Position numbers and translations under genes: made by a program
Part shown: one piece after another, positions 1-11,600 of the stretch
Position numbering within the stretch: position 1 is the stretch's first letter
How the letters are laid out: each line of letters begins with the position of its first letter
Notes under the pieces: generated by a model
What the model saw: the letters and a program-made list of their open reading frames with translations, nothing else
Told to the model about the DNA's origin: nothing
The model's database searches: none
Assembly: GCA_013398295.1 (NCBI GenBank)
Contig: VZSF01010139.1
Location: forward strand, 124,001-188,000
Direction: 5' to 3'
Source: Chionis minor
Taxonomy: Eukaryota; Chordata; Aves; Charadriiformes; Chionididae
DNA length: 64,000 bases

Positions 1-1660
1 TCCCAACCCCAGGCAGGTTATCTGAGATGGTAATTGCTGCCAAAAAATTCCTCCTCCTCCTGTTTTTTTTTTTTTAATATACCTTATGAGACTTACCTCA
101 AGGGACCATAGAGCATATTTATGGATATGCTTAACTTCAAAATAAGCAAAATCAATACCAGAAAAAGCAGAGCTGTTTTATGGAGCTTATATTAAGTTTG
201 TTTGCATGTTTAAAAAAGTTGGTTGCTTAATAGCAGCTCATGTATAGTATCTGATTTTATACATGTGTATTTATATATTTAAGAGGTAGACTGGGGTTAG
301 CTAAAGGCTTGAAGGAAGCTACAATGCCCAGTTGATACTGCTTCTCTATAAAAGCCCTAGCTAAAATGGTCTGGGGACATGACAAACTGCCCCAAAAGGG
401 TCAGCATGAACCATACAGCCAAGATTGCCGTCCAGTATTTATGCACTAAAAACCTTGCCATCATGAGCTGTGCTTTGACATCTTTCTTTGCCCACAGTGC
501 AAGTTAGTTCTGCTTGTGTTGCTTTCAATCTTGCAGAACAGTTAATCAAAGCAGATGCAGGTTATTGAATGTTGCCTCATGTTTAAAAATAGCTTCCTTG
601 GCTTTGCGGCCAGAAGAGACTGCGCTGATCATCTCCTCTGACCTCCTGCGTATAACACAAGTATGGGATAAGTACTATTATATGAGGGTTAATGTACACA
701 GAGCCTTCATTTATTAGCTTTCTACCTCATTTATTAGTTTAGCTGTGAAAGCAGGTGACTGAGAGTCAGCATTCCTGGTCCTTTTCTTGGCCAAAATGGG
801 CTGTACACTGGTTATAATAATATTTCCCTATCTATGATGCTTAACCGATTCCTGCACAGAAAAGGCAACAAGCTCGTGGAGACTTAACAGTTACTGAAAA
901 GAATAATCCCATTACAGCAAAAATAATAATCTAAATACCAAAACCAATCCCCTCCCCAAATCCAGGCTTAAATAAAGATTAAAAAAAAATGTCTGAAATT
1001 CTGAAATCTTGGCTGCTTTGAACCAAAATATTTTAAAACACTGGAGTATGCATTTTCCATTTCCAGGCTTGACTCTGACCCCATATCCTTCTGCTCCATC
1101 AGTGTGATTCATCTGTAGGTATAAGGATCACATAATTCATCACAGATCTTTACCATAGATATAATTACAGTAAGTCCTTTAGCCTTAACAGCGTGAAGCC
1201 TTCTCTAAGGTGAGCACAAGAGGTAGTTGTAGGTGGTGCTGCTCTGGTGTGGTTTGAAAGGTAGTAGCTATGTGTTTTGTGGTGACATCTGCAATGGAAA
1301 AACCCAGCGGAGCCCTGCTGTGAAATATATAAGGAGACAGACAAGCAGGGAGTTGTGGCACCACCCTCCTGGGGGAATGCAGTTGTGTTGGTGAGTGGAC
1401 TGAAAACAAGAGGTGTGAAGTGGTTTCCTAGCCATGTATGAGCCATCTGTATTTTTCCCATTTGCTCTGGAAATTAATAGGGCACATGAAATTGCAGTTC
1501 TCTGTTTCGCTGTAAAAGTGCTGGGGACAAATTGTTCTCAGCTATGGATATTAGAGCAATGTTAAGTGTTTCTATGTCTATAAAATGATTTGCCAGTGTT
1601 TTATTACAATTACTTTTTGATAGCTTGGTCTTTGAAAACTTTTGGAAATGTATGAAGCCC
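1..1660. other. Unique noncoding DNA, no gene seen
   Basis: AT-rich sequence with no recognisable exon, RNA gene or young repeat. A 14-nt T run begins near position 62 after a short CTCCTC stretch. Short open frames here have no domain signature and include an overlapping antisense pair near 1165-1461, which is typical of chance frames. Confidence 0.6.
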
Positions 1661-2098
1661 CTGAATTACACCCAGATCTCCTCCATTGAGCCCAATATAT
1701 TGTGTTTCATTAAACCAAGTCTTCCAGGAAGACATCCTCTTTTGAAGACATTAGGAAATGGAGAATCTACCACTTCCCTTTGGTAGTTTGTACAAGTGAT
1801 TAACTACAATCGCTTAGAAATTTGTACCTTATTTCTACTTGGAATTTCCTTGGCTTTCATTTCTTGTTGTGACTTTCCATTTTCAACTACAGAGCCTTTT
1901 AGTATATGGCATTTCTTCACTCAAAGGTATTAATGTGGTACAATCATATCATCTTTCCGTCTTGTCACTGAGCTCAACAGCTTGGGCTCTTGGGGTGGAA
2001 TTTACTCCAAGTGGATTGGTTCTTTGGCATCAAATGTTGAAGGCATCTCTGTGTTTGTCTTGGAGTTTCTTCAAAACTTCAGTCACGCATATGCTCTG
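1661..2098 (-). mobile_element. Old CR1-L-like LINE fragment (3' part)
   Basis: Read on the plus strand this follows the reverse complement of the 3' portion of an ancient amniote CR1 (CR1-L type). The segment with a 'gagaatctaccac' core near 1760, the 'ttggtag..tgattaacta' segment near 1780-1805 and the 'cttatttctacttggaattt' segment near 1830 fall in the expected order and spacing. After about 1900 similarity becomes weak but stays collinear. It is heavily diverged with no open frame, so it is much older than the CR1 copies just downstream. The subfamily is inferred from memory of consensus sequences. Confidence 0.6.
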
Positions 2099-2235
2099 AA
2101 GTGCCTGTTCTGGCATGTGGCACCACGCCAGGTTTAAGCAGTGGGATTCCTATACCCTGCTGGAGAAGTCCAAAACAGTTAAATATGAGGTTGGTGCCCA
2201 CCTTTGGCACAGCAGTTTAAGGGGTAAAGCACATA

Positions 2236-2462
2236 CTTCAATAGGACGAGGGGTAATGGCTTCAAACTGGAAGAAGTTTCTTCTCAGGAAAAACATTTTC
2301 ACTATGAGGGTGGTGAGGCACTGGCACAGGTTGCCCAGGGAAGTTGTGGAGGCCCCATCCCTGGCAGTGTTCAAGGCCAGGTTGGATGAGGCTTTGAGAA
2401 ACCTGGTCTTAGTGGGAGGTGTCCCTGTCCATGGCAAGGGGGTTGGAACTTGATTCTTTAAT
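2236..2462 (+). mobile_element. CR1 LINE, 5'-truncated 3' fragment
   Basis: The sequence runs from 'ataggacgaggggtaatgg' through 'gtggtgaggcactggcacagg' and 'gaagttgtggaggcccc' to 'catggcaagggggttggaact', the order of the last ~230 bp of avian CR1. It encodes the degenerate C-terminal end of the reverse-transcriptase ORF and part of the 3' UTR. The normal ending (gatgatctttaaggtcc..., then the octamer tail) is replaced at about 2451 by the inverted structure annotated next. 5' truncation is usual for CR1. Confidence 0.9.
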
Positions 2463-2552
2463 CAAAGAATCATAGAATGGTTTAGGTTGGAAGGGACCTT
2501 AGAGATCATCTAGTCCCTTCCAACCTAAAACATTCTGTGATTCTGTGATTGA
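2451..2552. repeat. Inverted repeat built from CR1 3' ends
   Basis: Two consecutive hairpins. The first has perfect 9-bp arms (tgattcttt at 2451-2459, aaagaatca at 2464-2472) with a 4-nt loop. The second has 23-bp arms at 2474-2496 and 2514-2536 with one mismatch and a 17-nt loop. The left arm is the CR1 terminal sequence in reverse orientation and the right arm is the same sequence forward, ending in the gattctgt-type octamer tail. A transcript could fold into a strong hairpin. Confidence 0.85.
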
Positions 2553-2804
2553 AAGTGGAAAACCTGCATGCTTGGCTTGAGAGGGTTAAACCTGATCTCT
2601 GATGTCCTGGGAAAATATCTAAGCATCAGGCTGTGGAAGAGCTCAAATACAAATGTTCTTCTCTAGAATAAGTAACAAGGGGAGCACAGTCTGTCAGAGA
2701 GCAAGCAGAGCAGGCTGTGCTAAGCACATACTGACACCTCCACAGGTTACTCTTCCAAAATCCAACAATTTATGGCTCAAAAAGTTGCTGTCTTTGTTTT
2801 TAGT

Positions 2805-3171
2805 AATGGAGGGAGACCTGATAGCAACCTTTCAGTATCTGAAGGGAGCCTACAGGAGAGCTGGAGAGGGACTCTTTGTCAGGAAGTCTAGTGCTAGGAC
2901 AAGGGGTAATGGTTTTAAATTGGAAGAGGGGAGATTTAGATTAGGTATTAGGAAGAAGTTCTTTACTGTGAGGGTGGTGAGGCACTGGAACAGGTTACCC
3001 AGGGAAGTTGTGGAGGCCCCATCCCTGGAAGTGTTTAAGGCCAGGCTGGATGGGGCTTTGAGCAACCTGCTGTAGTCAGAGGTGTCCCTGCCCATGGCAG
3101 GGGGGTTGGAAGTTGATGATCTTTAAGGTCCCTTCCAACTCTAACCATTCTATGATTCTATGATTCTATGA
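2805..3171 (+). mobile_element. CR1 LINE, 5'-truncated, intact 3' tail
   Basis: Starts near 'gagggagacctgatagcaac', runs through the C-terminal coding part of the CR1 reverse-transcriptase ORF (translated block [20 protein letters not shown]) and the standard 3' UTR, and ends in about three 'attctatg' octamers at 3148-3170. A frame of 140 codons runs into it from upstream (2653-3075), but its first 50 residues are flanking sequence, so it is not a gene. It probably inserted into, or between, the older minus-strand CR1 pieces on either side. Confidence 0.92.
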
Positions 3172-3329
3172 AATGGAATTTCTTTCCCATGAAACAGTAC
3201 AATCTCTCCTTGATGTGAAGTTTCAGCATCCACAGCATCCTGTTAGCAAGTCCTACAGCTTAGCTGTGTGTCCTCTGAAAAAAAAATCAAAACACTACCT
3301 CCTCTTCCATCTTTTGGGTTTGCCAACTG

Positions 3330-4050
3330 CTAACTTTGATAGCCCATCATTTTTGTATTGGAATAGACAGGGAACAATTAAGACCATTCACTTTCACCAC
3401 ATCACTCATTTTATACAACTGTATCTAATCTCCCCTCAGTTGCCAAAGGTTGAAGATTCCTCATATTCTTTGATCTTTCTTGCCATTGTCCTCTCATCTG
3501 TTACAATCTGTTTTAAAACTTCACACACTATTCAAGATGCAGGTGTGTCATGGATTTGTAATATTGCTATAACAGAGACGGGTAATAGTGTTCTCTATTC
3601 CAAACAATTCCTAACATTCAATTTACATTTTCATATGTTACTAAGAATTCAGGAGCCATCTAAACTGTCTAATAGGTTAAATTTATGATCTAATTTTTGA
3701 ACGGTAATGGCCAACTCCAAGCCATCATTGTATATGTGAAGTTACAGTGTTTTCCCCCTTTGTGCATTCCTGCCTTCGTTTGTGTTCAGTGTCATCTGAT
3801 AGTTTAACACCAAGTCTCTCAGTAAACTAAACTACTCCTGCAGCTCTTCACAGACAACCTTGTCTGTTCCAAAATACTGTGTCATCACTGAGTGTGACCA
3901 CCTCACTATTAATTTCCTTTTCAAGATCCTTTACAAATCTGTTGCCATCAAAAGTCTCCATGGTACTCGCTGGTTACTCTCCTCCCCAGTGAAAATCCCT
4001 ACTGTTTCCTCATATCCCTTATCCATACAAGGATCTTCGACTAATTATTT
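3330..4050 (-). mobile_element. Old CR1-L-like LINE fragment (RT region)
   Basis: In reverse complement this follows the reverse-transcriptase region of an ancient amniote CR1. Landmarks on the plus strand are 'gtatctaatctcccctcag' near 3421, a 'caggtgtgtcatggattt' segment near 3540, 'ccatcattgtatatgtgaag' near 3722, 'gtgcattcctgcctt' near 3761 and 'ccacctcactattaatttcc' near 3899, in the expected order. It is densely mutated with no coding capacity. A 171-codon plus-strand frame across the first part is antisense to the element and should not be called a gene. Confidence 0.6.
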
Positions 4051-4389
4051 TCCTAAAAGCCTTGAGCTGAGAAGGGCCTCCAGTCCTCACTGGGAGTTTT
4101 TCATGCTCTGCTGGTGCTTGCCCAGAGCAGAACTGAGGAGCTGTGCCTTACGTTTCCTCCTGGGTGTCTGTGCTGAAAGTGGAAAAGCTTGGCACTCAGC
4201 TTAAGCAGAGCAAAGTGCTTAAATTCCTGATGTCACTGATAGACCAAGGTATAAAAGTCAATCAGAGTGGATAACTCCTCACAGGTGCTCAGTGGCATGT
4301 AGCTCTTTCCATCCCAACCGCATTTGAAATTGAGGCCACGACGGCATTCACCATCACTCCCTGCCCAGTAGCAAAACACCTGCAATTCC

Positions 4390-4840
4390 TGTAGGCAGTA
4401 TCTTAATGAAGGTTTTACCTGGGGCAGGAGACAATCCCCATTTGCAAATATGGCCTGTGTTCTTTGTTCCTGAACCTGTGCTTTCACATTCAGCTCATTA
4501 TTTTAGCATTTTCCCTGAATTGACCTGGTTTATCAAGTGAGTTATTGGTCATACTCCTGTTCTCTTTTCATTTAGCCCTTCACTGACCCTTAAAGACATT
4601 TCATTAGTAGTGATGCTAACTTTATTTCCAGAGCTCACTGACAGAGATGCTGAAATGTACCAAACCTTCTAGCCCTCCCTACTGAGCCTCAGTGGGTTCC
4701 CCCGTGGAGTGAGGACTCCCGATTAATGACCCCTTTCTGGCGCTGTCAGTCAGCCAGTCCCTAAGTCACTCTCTTTATGCTCTACTGATGTTGCATTGTG
4801 CTAATCTTAAATCAGGATTTCAGTCCTGCGCCCTCAGGAA
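4390..4840 (-). mobile_element. Old CR1/L2-like LINE fragment (RT region)
   Basis: Best landmark is the plus-strand stretch at about 4448-4470, 'aatatggcctgtgttctttg', followed by 'ttcctgaacctgtg'. This is the reverse complement of a conserved CR1 reverse-transcriptase segment. Further on, 'cagccagtccctaagtcactc' near 4750 and 'tgttgcattgtgctaatctt' near 4790 fit the next blocks. It could be a second element, or a duplicated part of the one at 3330-4050. The gap between them (4051-4389) shows nothing I can assign. Confidence 0.5.
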
Positions 4841-7149
4841 CACACACGTTCTAGCTCTGCTTTGGCATTGATTTATTTCTCCCTACTCCCAATTCTCCTC
4901 TCTGCCTCTACTGCCTTAAAGGTCTTGCTGTTTTTACCCAAGTCCTTTCCCACAGCGATGACATATACATTGATGAAGCTGGACCTTATTTACACTCACG
5001 CCCCTTTATAATATGCAAGCTTTGACACTGAAGCCTGCAGTAAGGCTGGTCCATACTACTGGATAAGCAAAAAGAGTCCGCAGTGCAAAAGCACATCAGG
5101 TCTTAGAGCTTTTTTGCCTCAGGTTGTATTACAGTCAAGTGAGTCAGAGACGTGGGAACTGCTAACTTTTTTCACTGGGGAGCATTGTTAGTGACCTGCA
5201 CAAGAAGCCAGAAAACTGTTATTGCTTGAAATGTAAAATTAAAGAAAAAAAATTGCTCTCTTTCTCATTTCCCTGAACTGGACCACATGCTTCCCTGGAG
5301 GAAAATCATTGCTGAAATATGTTGACTGCAAAGTTTTCTGTTAATCTGAATATTCGCCTCTTGCTCTGAGCCATGGGATGCAGGCAGAAACCTGTCCCAT
5401 CTGTTCTGGAGTGATCTGTGCAAGCTGCAAGCATGACCCTACTGGAGACGATGGATGGCCTAGCATCCATGCCCTTACTTCTGTAGGGTTGCACTGGTAG
5501 GACAGGTTGCGCCAGAGAGTAGAAAATGATGTCCTACACCACATGGTCAGCCTGGTGCTGCCATTGGAGTCACACTGATCGGGACTCTACAATAGCACCA
5601 ATCCATCAGTGGGATATCGCCACAAAGCTAACAGCCTTCTTGTGAACTTTGGAAGCTCTCATTAATGTTGGGCATGTTGCGGCCTGATGAGCCTTCTCAT
5701 TACCAGATTCGTGCCAGATCCACTGGACTATTTCTTCTTCAAGTGCAGTGTGCCAAGACAATCTCACAAGTATTAATTCTTGTCTTGGCATTCATCCCTG
5801 AAGGTTTTGAAGCATCCCTGAGAGAGCATCCCTTTCATTTTCCTCTCATTCCTTATTGCATAGAGTGCTCCGATACATTTCCCCTCTCCTACTTTCTCTC
5901 TCACCATATGTTAAAGATTTTTAGGAATGTGCCTTTTCTGCAGCATCTTTTGCTTCTAGACTTTAACGCAGTCCTGATGCATTTACCATAAATCCCTGGA
6001 AACATGGTAAATCCAGCACAAAACTTGTTGGAAGCAAGAAATCATTGAAAACAAGTTTTACGTATGTGTACAGTCTTCTGTGTCTGGGTTTCAAGACCTA
6101 CATGATTAACTGGATGAAAAGAAAATTTCTCTATACCCAATGTCAGCAGAATTTTTGATTGAAGATATTTTTACACTAAGAAGCCCTCAGTGTCTACAGT
6201 ATTCAGCTTAAAGGAGAATTGTGGCAAGGAGCAGAATGGAAGAGATGTGCTAATTTGAAAAATCTGGAGATTTTTATGGGAAAAAAATATTTCTATGAAG
6301 ACTATTGGAAAAAATAGTGAACATTTTTCTGAACATTTTTATTTATATGAAAGTCTTTATCTGCTTTCCACTAGTTCCATCATCTCAAAAATGTTTTGCA
6401 GCAACTTCCCCCAATCACAGTTTTCTTTTTAAATCTCATATTTCTCCTTTACACAGTTTTACCCTCTAGCTCTGAAATCATATTCTATTCTTTACCTGCT
6501 CATCATTTTATAAAATATTCTGCTTTCTCAAGAAATTATTCAGCTTTGAGGGAGAGAGTGAAGGTTCATTAGCTGTTCCTTAGCTGCCAACGAGGCATTC
6601 TGTTGATAATAACATCCGGTAGCCATGAAATTTTGTCGTTTTTACTGCTGTGTGCTATGGAGTGATTGGTGCGTATTGTGGTCCCAGCACAGGAGAAATA
6701 CTAACACAAAGTAAGTAAAGAAGTCATTTAAGTTATCAGCTGAAATCCCAAACCTTGTGAATTGCAGAGTTGTGACTGGGTGTGGGACCTACACTTGTGG
6801 TGGACCTGGCTACGCTGCATGCCATGGGAATGTGGCCTTGTAACAAGTGGTGCTGGGGAAGGAGGGCATCAGAGTTAACATCCTAAGACCTCCTGTTCTC
6901 TTCTGGTGTCTTTGCCCAAATTTGGTCCAGAAATGCTTTGAGGAGCTCCATTGTCCTGATAAACCAAAGCAGAAGAAGAGAGGCTGAACCGGCCAGTGAG
7001 ACCGTGCATTTACTTCACTTCTTTTTATGCACAATTTCTAGGCCTTTTGTACTTTTCCAAGGTCTGTCTAGGCATCCCTTAATCAAGACACACAGGAATA
7101 AACACAGACTTCTGCTATGAGATAATGGGGTTTTCTGTTTTGTTCTCTG
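4841..7149. other. Noncoding DNA, no gene or clear repeat
   Basis: No recognisable exon, RNA gene or repeat. Between 5300 and 5800 base composition is more balanced and open frames overlap on both strands, but none carries a recognisable domain. An unidentified old repeat is possible there. Confidence 0.45.
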
Positions 7150-7665
7150 TTCTTTTCCCAATAATCCCTTGTGTTTTATCAGCCTTTTTGATTATTGTTG
7201 ACCACCACGTTAATGGTTTCAGAGAACCATCCACAAAACCCAGTATCTCTGTGAACAGTCACAGCTAATTAAGAGTCTATTGTAATGTATGTATAACTAG
7301 GCTTATTTTTATCCCATATTCATTACTTTGCATCTATCAACACTGAATTTCTTTCAGTGCCATGCGATTTCATCAACAATGAGTATCACTCAGTGTCATG
7401 AGATCCTAATGAGATCCTATCATCTGTAAACTCTGTTATTTCATGAGTCACCATTTCCCAGATTTTATGAATACGTTGAACAACACTCATCGGCATGGAA
7501 CTTCATGCGACTTCCCTCTATGATGTAAACTGACTCTTAATTCTGTATCTTTTTAGCCAATTGTTGTGACAGAGATGAGATCTCAGTTCCTTTGTAACCT
7601 AAGTACATTGCATTAACCCACATTAATATCACATTTCTTCCTTCAAAACGCTCTACAAGATATGT
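7150..7665 (-). mobile_element. Old CR1-L-like LINE fragment (RT region)
   Basis: Reverse complement of the same old CR1 reverse-transcriptase region seen at 3690-4050. Clear landmarks on the plus strand are 'gtttcagagaaccatccac' near 7217, 'cagtcacagctaatt' near 7257, 'cattactttgcatctatcaa' at 7321-7340, followed by 'cactgaatttc', 'catctgtaaactctg' near 7421 and 'atgaatacgttgaacaacac' near 7468. The order and spacing match. Many substitutions and indels remove any open frame. Confidence 0.72.
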
Positions 7666-7830
7666 GGACTATGACTTCCTTCTGCATATCTGGGTTTGAC
7701 CTCATGGCTGAGAAATCATGAGAAGATTTCTCTAGAGTATGAGAAAGAAGTCCCAAATTTCTCAATATACCTCTCTCACTCGTGACTTTGGGATCAGTGC
7801 AAGTATCTGGGGTCAAAACAACCCCATGCA

Positions 7831-8600
7831 GTGCTAGAGGCTTGGGAAAGAGTGGCTGGAAAGCTGCCTGGCAGAAAAGGCCCTGGGGGTGTTAGTTGAC
7901 AGTTGACTGAATATGAGCCAGCAGCGTGCCCAGGTGGCCAAGAAGGCCAACAGCATCCTGGCCTGTACCAGATATAGCATGGCCAGCAGGACTAGGGCAA
8001 TAATCATCCCTCTGTACTCAGCACTGGTGAGGCCCCACCTCAAATAACTGTGTTCAGTTTTGGGCCTCTCATGACAAGAAAGACACTGAGGAGCTGGAGC
8101 GTGTCCAGAGCAGGGCAATGAAGCTGGTGAGCGGTCTGGAGCACAAGTCTTGTGAGAAGCGGCTGAGGGAACTGGGGTTGTTCAGCTTGGAGAAAAGAAG
8201 GCTGAGGGGAGACCTTCTCACTCTCTATAACTACCTGAAAGGAGGATGTAGAGAGGTGGGGGTCAGTCTCTTCTCCCAAGTGACAACTGATAGGACAGGA
8301 AGAAACGGCCTTAAGTTGTGCCAGGGGAGGTTTAGACAGGATATTAGGAAAAATTTCTTCACCAAAAGTGTCATCAAACACTGGAACAGGCTGTCCAGGG
8401 AAGTGGTGGAATCACCATCCCTGGAGGTTTTTAAAAGCCGAGTAGACATGGTGCTGACCATGGTGCACCATGCTGTTAAACCATGGTGCACATGGCTTAG
8501 TGGTGGTTTTGGCAGTCTGAGGTTAATGGTTGGACTCAATGATCTTAAAGGTATCTTCCAACCTAGGTGATTCCATAAATCTATGATACTATGATTCTAT
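7831..8600 (+). mobile_element. CR1 LINE, 770-bp 3' fragment
   Basis: Well-preserved avian CR1 covering the C-terminal third of the reverse-transcriptase/endonuclease ORF and the 3' tail. It runs from 'gtggctggaaagctgcctgg' through 'ggtggccaagaaggccaaca' and 'gaactggggttgttcagctt' to 'actcaatgatcttaaaggt' and a short octamer tail (ctatgatactatgattctat). It is 5'-truncated, as most CR1 insertions are. It resembles the element at 31170-31650 closely enough to be the same or a sister subfamily. The 3' UTR contains a local expansion at 8457-8495. Confidence 0.93.
8048..8570 (+). pseudogene. CR1 ORF2 C-terminus, broken by frameshift
   Basis: Remnant of the CR1 ORF2 protein, which normally supplies reverse transcriptase and endonuclease for target-primed retrotransposition. 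The frame reads the region after the RT catalytic palm: CVQFWASH, then [36 protein letters not shown] and RKNFF...[18 protein letters not shown]. An extra A near 8043-8047 breaks the frame and creates a stop upstream, so this is not a functional protein. From the first methionine the frame is 150 codons. It continues into the 3' tail, ending in LKGIFQPR, as CR1 ORFs usually do. Confidence 0.85.
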
Positions 8601-11600
8601 CTTCCTACCAGGCAGGCTTGGACATCACTGCTATGCCGTGCCACAGCCTAAACCTGTTAAAATTCAAGATGTGATAGTGTGAAGTAAAAAAGTACAAAAA
8701 AACCCTTAAAAATTTGAAAATTCCTCTAAAATGAAGACTTGTAATAAAAATAGGCAGTACTGCAATACACTAGCATGATTTTTCAGCAAAGTATTCATGC
8801 ACACTGGGCAGAGAATGCACAAATAAAACTAAAGGTGGATCTTGGGTGTTATTTCAGAGACATCCTCAAGCAGATGTCAGGCTGTATCCTGGCCAGACTC
8901 CCCCATTATAAAGTAGCCTCTTGTTAGCACAGCGCTAAAAGTAATTGCAGAGACAAACCTAAGGCATGGAGCAGCCGTGTGTAAATTATTTCTTTTAATA
9001 TGTCACTGGAATACCTAAAGGAAAGTTGGCTTTTTTAAAAAATGATTTTATTTCATTTTGTTTCTCATTTATTTCTAGGAACTAGTTATGCAACAGACTG
9101 GTGCAGAGTGGAGAGGGACTCTCTTATACCCAGCCCAGACTAATCCAAGCGCTGCGCTCTTCCTCTTTGCAGAAACACTAGAGGAGTTTCTATTCTCTCT
9201 TGTGCAGTCAGTGAATTCTCCGTGGGGATCTCCATCTATCTGGCAGGTCACATTACAGCTCTGCTCTTGTAACTGATCTGTCCATTGGTTTCTGCAGAAG
9301 AAGTGTTATTGATGAATTACTGCACATGGCGCTGAGAGTTATGCTGCAGAGTTGTTACTTTTCAGCTAGGGAGCTTTCCTGGGAACTTTCCATGATGTGC
9401 TGGATGGCTGAAGAGTTTTGGACAGTGTGTATCATACAGCTGCCATAACTCATTTTGACCAATAAACAGAGAGAGCAAAATGGATAGAAAAGTTGAAGAT
9501 CAAAGATGCCAGCAGGACATGCATATCTGTGATTAGTGATGAATTTTACTACATTAGAGAAAGCTCACTGACTTCAAAAGATGCTAGACCTCCTGGCAAG
9601 GCATGGAAATAAGCCCCTGAAGTCAGCATGTTATGACAATTGCAGTTTCCCTCTGTGTGAGACAGCACTGATTGTGCTGCCAAATGCCAGCTAAACAGAT
9701 TTATTTTCTCTGAGGCCTTTTTTTCTGTCCGTTGAAGCCTTCTCTGTACTTTCCCGTGAGGTGCAGTTATAAGCAGAATTGGTAGCATTGCCCTAGAGTA
9801 GGTCCATATTACAGCTAGGTAGAAAATAATTTTGCTGTTCTGTTACAATATTTGACACACTGCAGTACAGCCCCTTAGCACACAGACGCAAACACCCAAG
9901 ATTTTAAAAAAACCCCTAAACCCCAAGAAACAAAAACCTATATTTTAAAGTTTGACTTGCACTGAATGAAACATTTAATGTCAGTAATTATGAAACTTTT
10001 AATTTTAGCAATTTTCAATTATCTTTTTAGCTTTACTTAGTCTAATTGTCTCAAAACAATAACCTTAATTTTTCTTTTATGTCACAATATGACATTTCAG
10101 TAATTTCTTTTTTCAACATACTTTGAGTCAGAAGGTTAACTGAAACCAATGTTTTTCCGTAGTGTTTTGGTTACTAGGAATTGTGTTTTTCCTATGAAAA
10201 ACAGTTTAAAAATTTCCAACCAGCTCTAGTATTTATGCTAAAATGATTCACTGTAGTGTCCTGTAGAGTCTTACAGCAAAGATAGCATCAACAGAAGTTC
10301 AGCATTGCAGATAAGGGCTGAATGACGTGTTCAGTGCCATCCTTACTCAATCTATTCACATGAAACTTCATAAAAAAGGGGGCTATTGGAAAAGATGAGC
10401 ACTATCTTTCCAGAAAATGTCAGAAAGAAGAGAACATCATCCTCGTAGATGTGAATGGATCCGGTTTTTGGGATACCACTTGTCTCCTGTCCTCTGGAGG
10501 TATCATGTGGAGGTCGATGAGGACAGAGGTCTGTTTTTCAAAATAGGAAGGGAGGAAATTTTCCCACTCTACCAAAATGACTTAGAAGGTGTGTTAACCC
10601 AAGCCAGAAGAGTAATAAACCTTGGTTCTCATTCTCAGCTTCCATAAATTGCAAGGAGGAATATTCAATTTTGAGCTTGGATTCAGCCAGTTTAGAGAGC
10701 AATTATCCATCCGTGTTCTGTAATTCAGTTATGAAATGGTCTCCAAACTCTCCTCACATTAAGGCCTGAGTTTCTATTTATTTGGATTACAAAGTCCATT
10801 TCTTCAATTGCTGTCTTGCCTTTGCCTCATACTGTAAACGTCCGAGAAGCCTGAAGGTACTGGGAAAAGGGGTTTAATCCAATATCTTCTTTATTTAAGA
10901 GGGGAAGCATGTAAGCGCATGATCTATTAATACAACATTTATTAATACCCTTCTCACACACAGGAACCAAAAATCACAAAGCTTGCTTTGAAGCAGGGAC
11001 TCTCTCACATGCATTGAAACGAGTTTCCAGCAAAGCACAGGTGCGTGCCATATGAGCAGAAGAAACCCTGGGACTGTGAGCAAGCAATTTGATGACCGCT
11101 GTGTGCTCAGTGCCCAGAGTAGATTCATGTCAAGGTGACACTTCCCTGGCTTTGCTCTCCCCTTGTCTCTTACTGAAGAGCTGTAGATATTTCACTCTTG
11201 CAGGCTCTTTTTCTTACTTTTTATTGCCTGATAGATGTTGTTCCTAAACACTTTTGCAGGTGATTACTGTGGGGAATTAGTAAGATTCTTATTCACACCT
11301 TTCTGTCCAGCCCCTCTTGACTTGCATAATTCTTTAAGCCAGAGGAAACGAGGGATCTCACAAAGGGTGCTGAGGCCCCAGCCAGCCCCAGGGCGGGCTT
11401 TCAATCCTTTAATTTAATGATCGTTGTGGGAAGTGCTTGTGTAGTTGTGAAACATTTTGATTCCCCTCCCATTCTTTCCCCTGTTTATAGGTGGTTGTGC
11501 CACTGAGATGTTCCTTAAGAGGACCATTAATGTGAAGTATGAGTGTTGCTGCCTGTTGACATGCTGGGTAATAAGGATGAGACATAAGACTTAGGTTCCC

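Noticed and set aside
741..830. Possible MIR scrap ('gcaggtgactgagagtcagc', 'ccaaaatgggctgta')
   Set aside because: Only short patches match and a central deletion must be assumed. Too weak without an alignment score.
3173..3688. 171-codon plus-strand open frame
   Set aside because: Lies antisense to an old CR1-L-like element and has no recognisable protein similarity.
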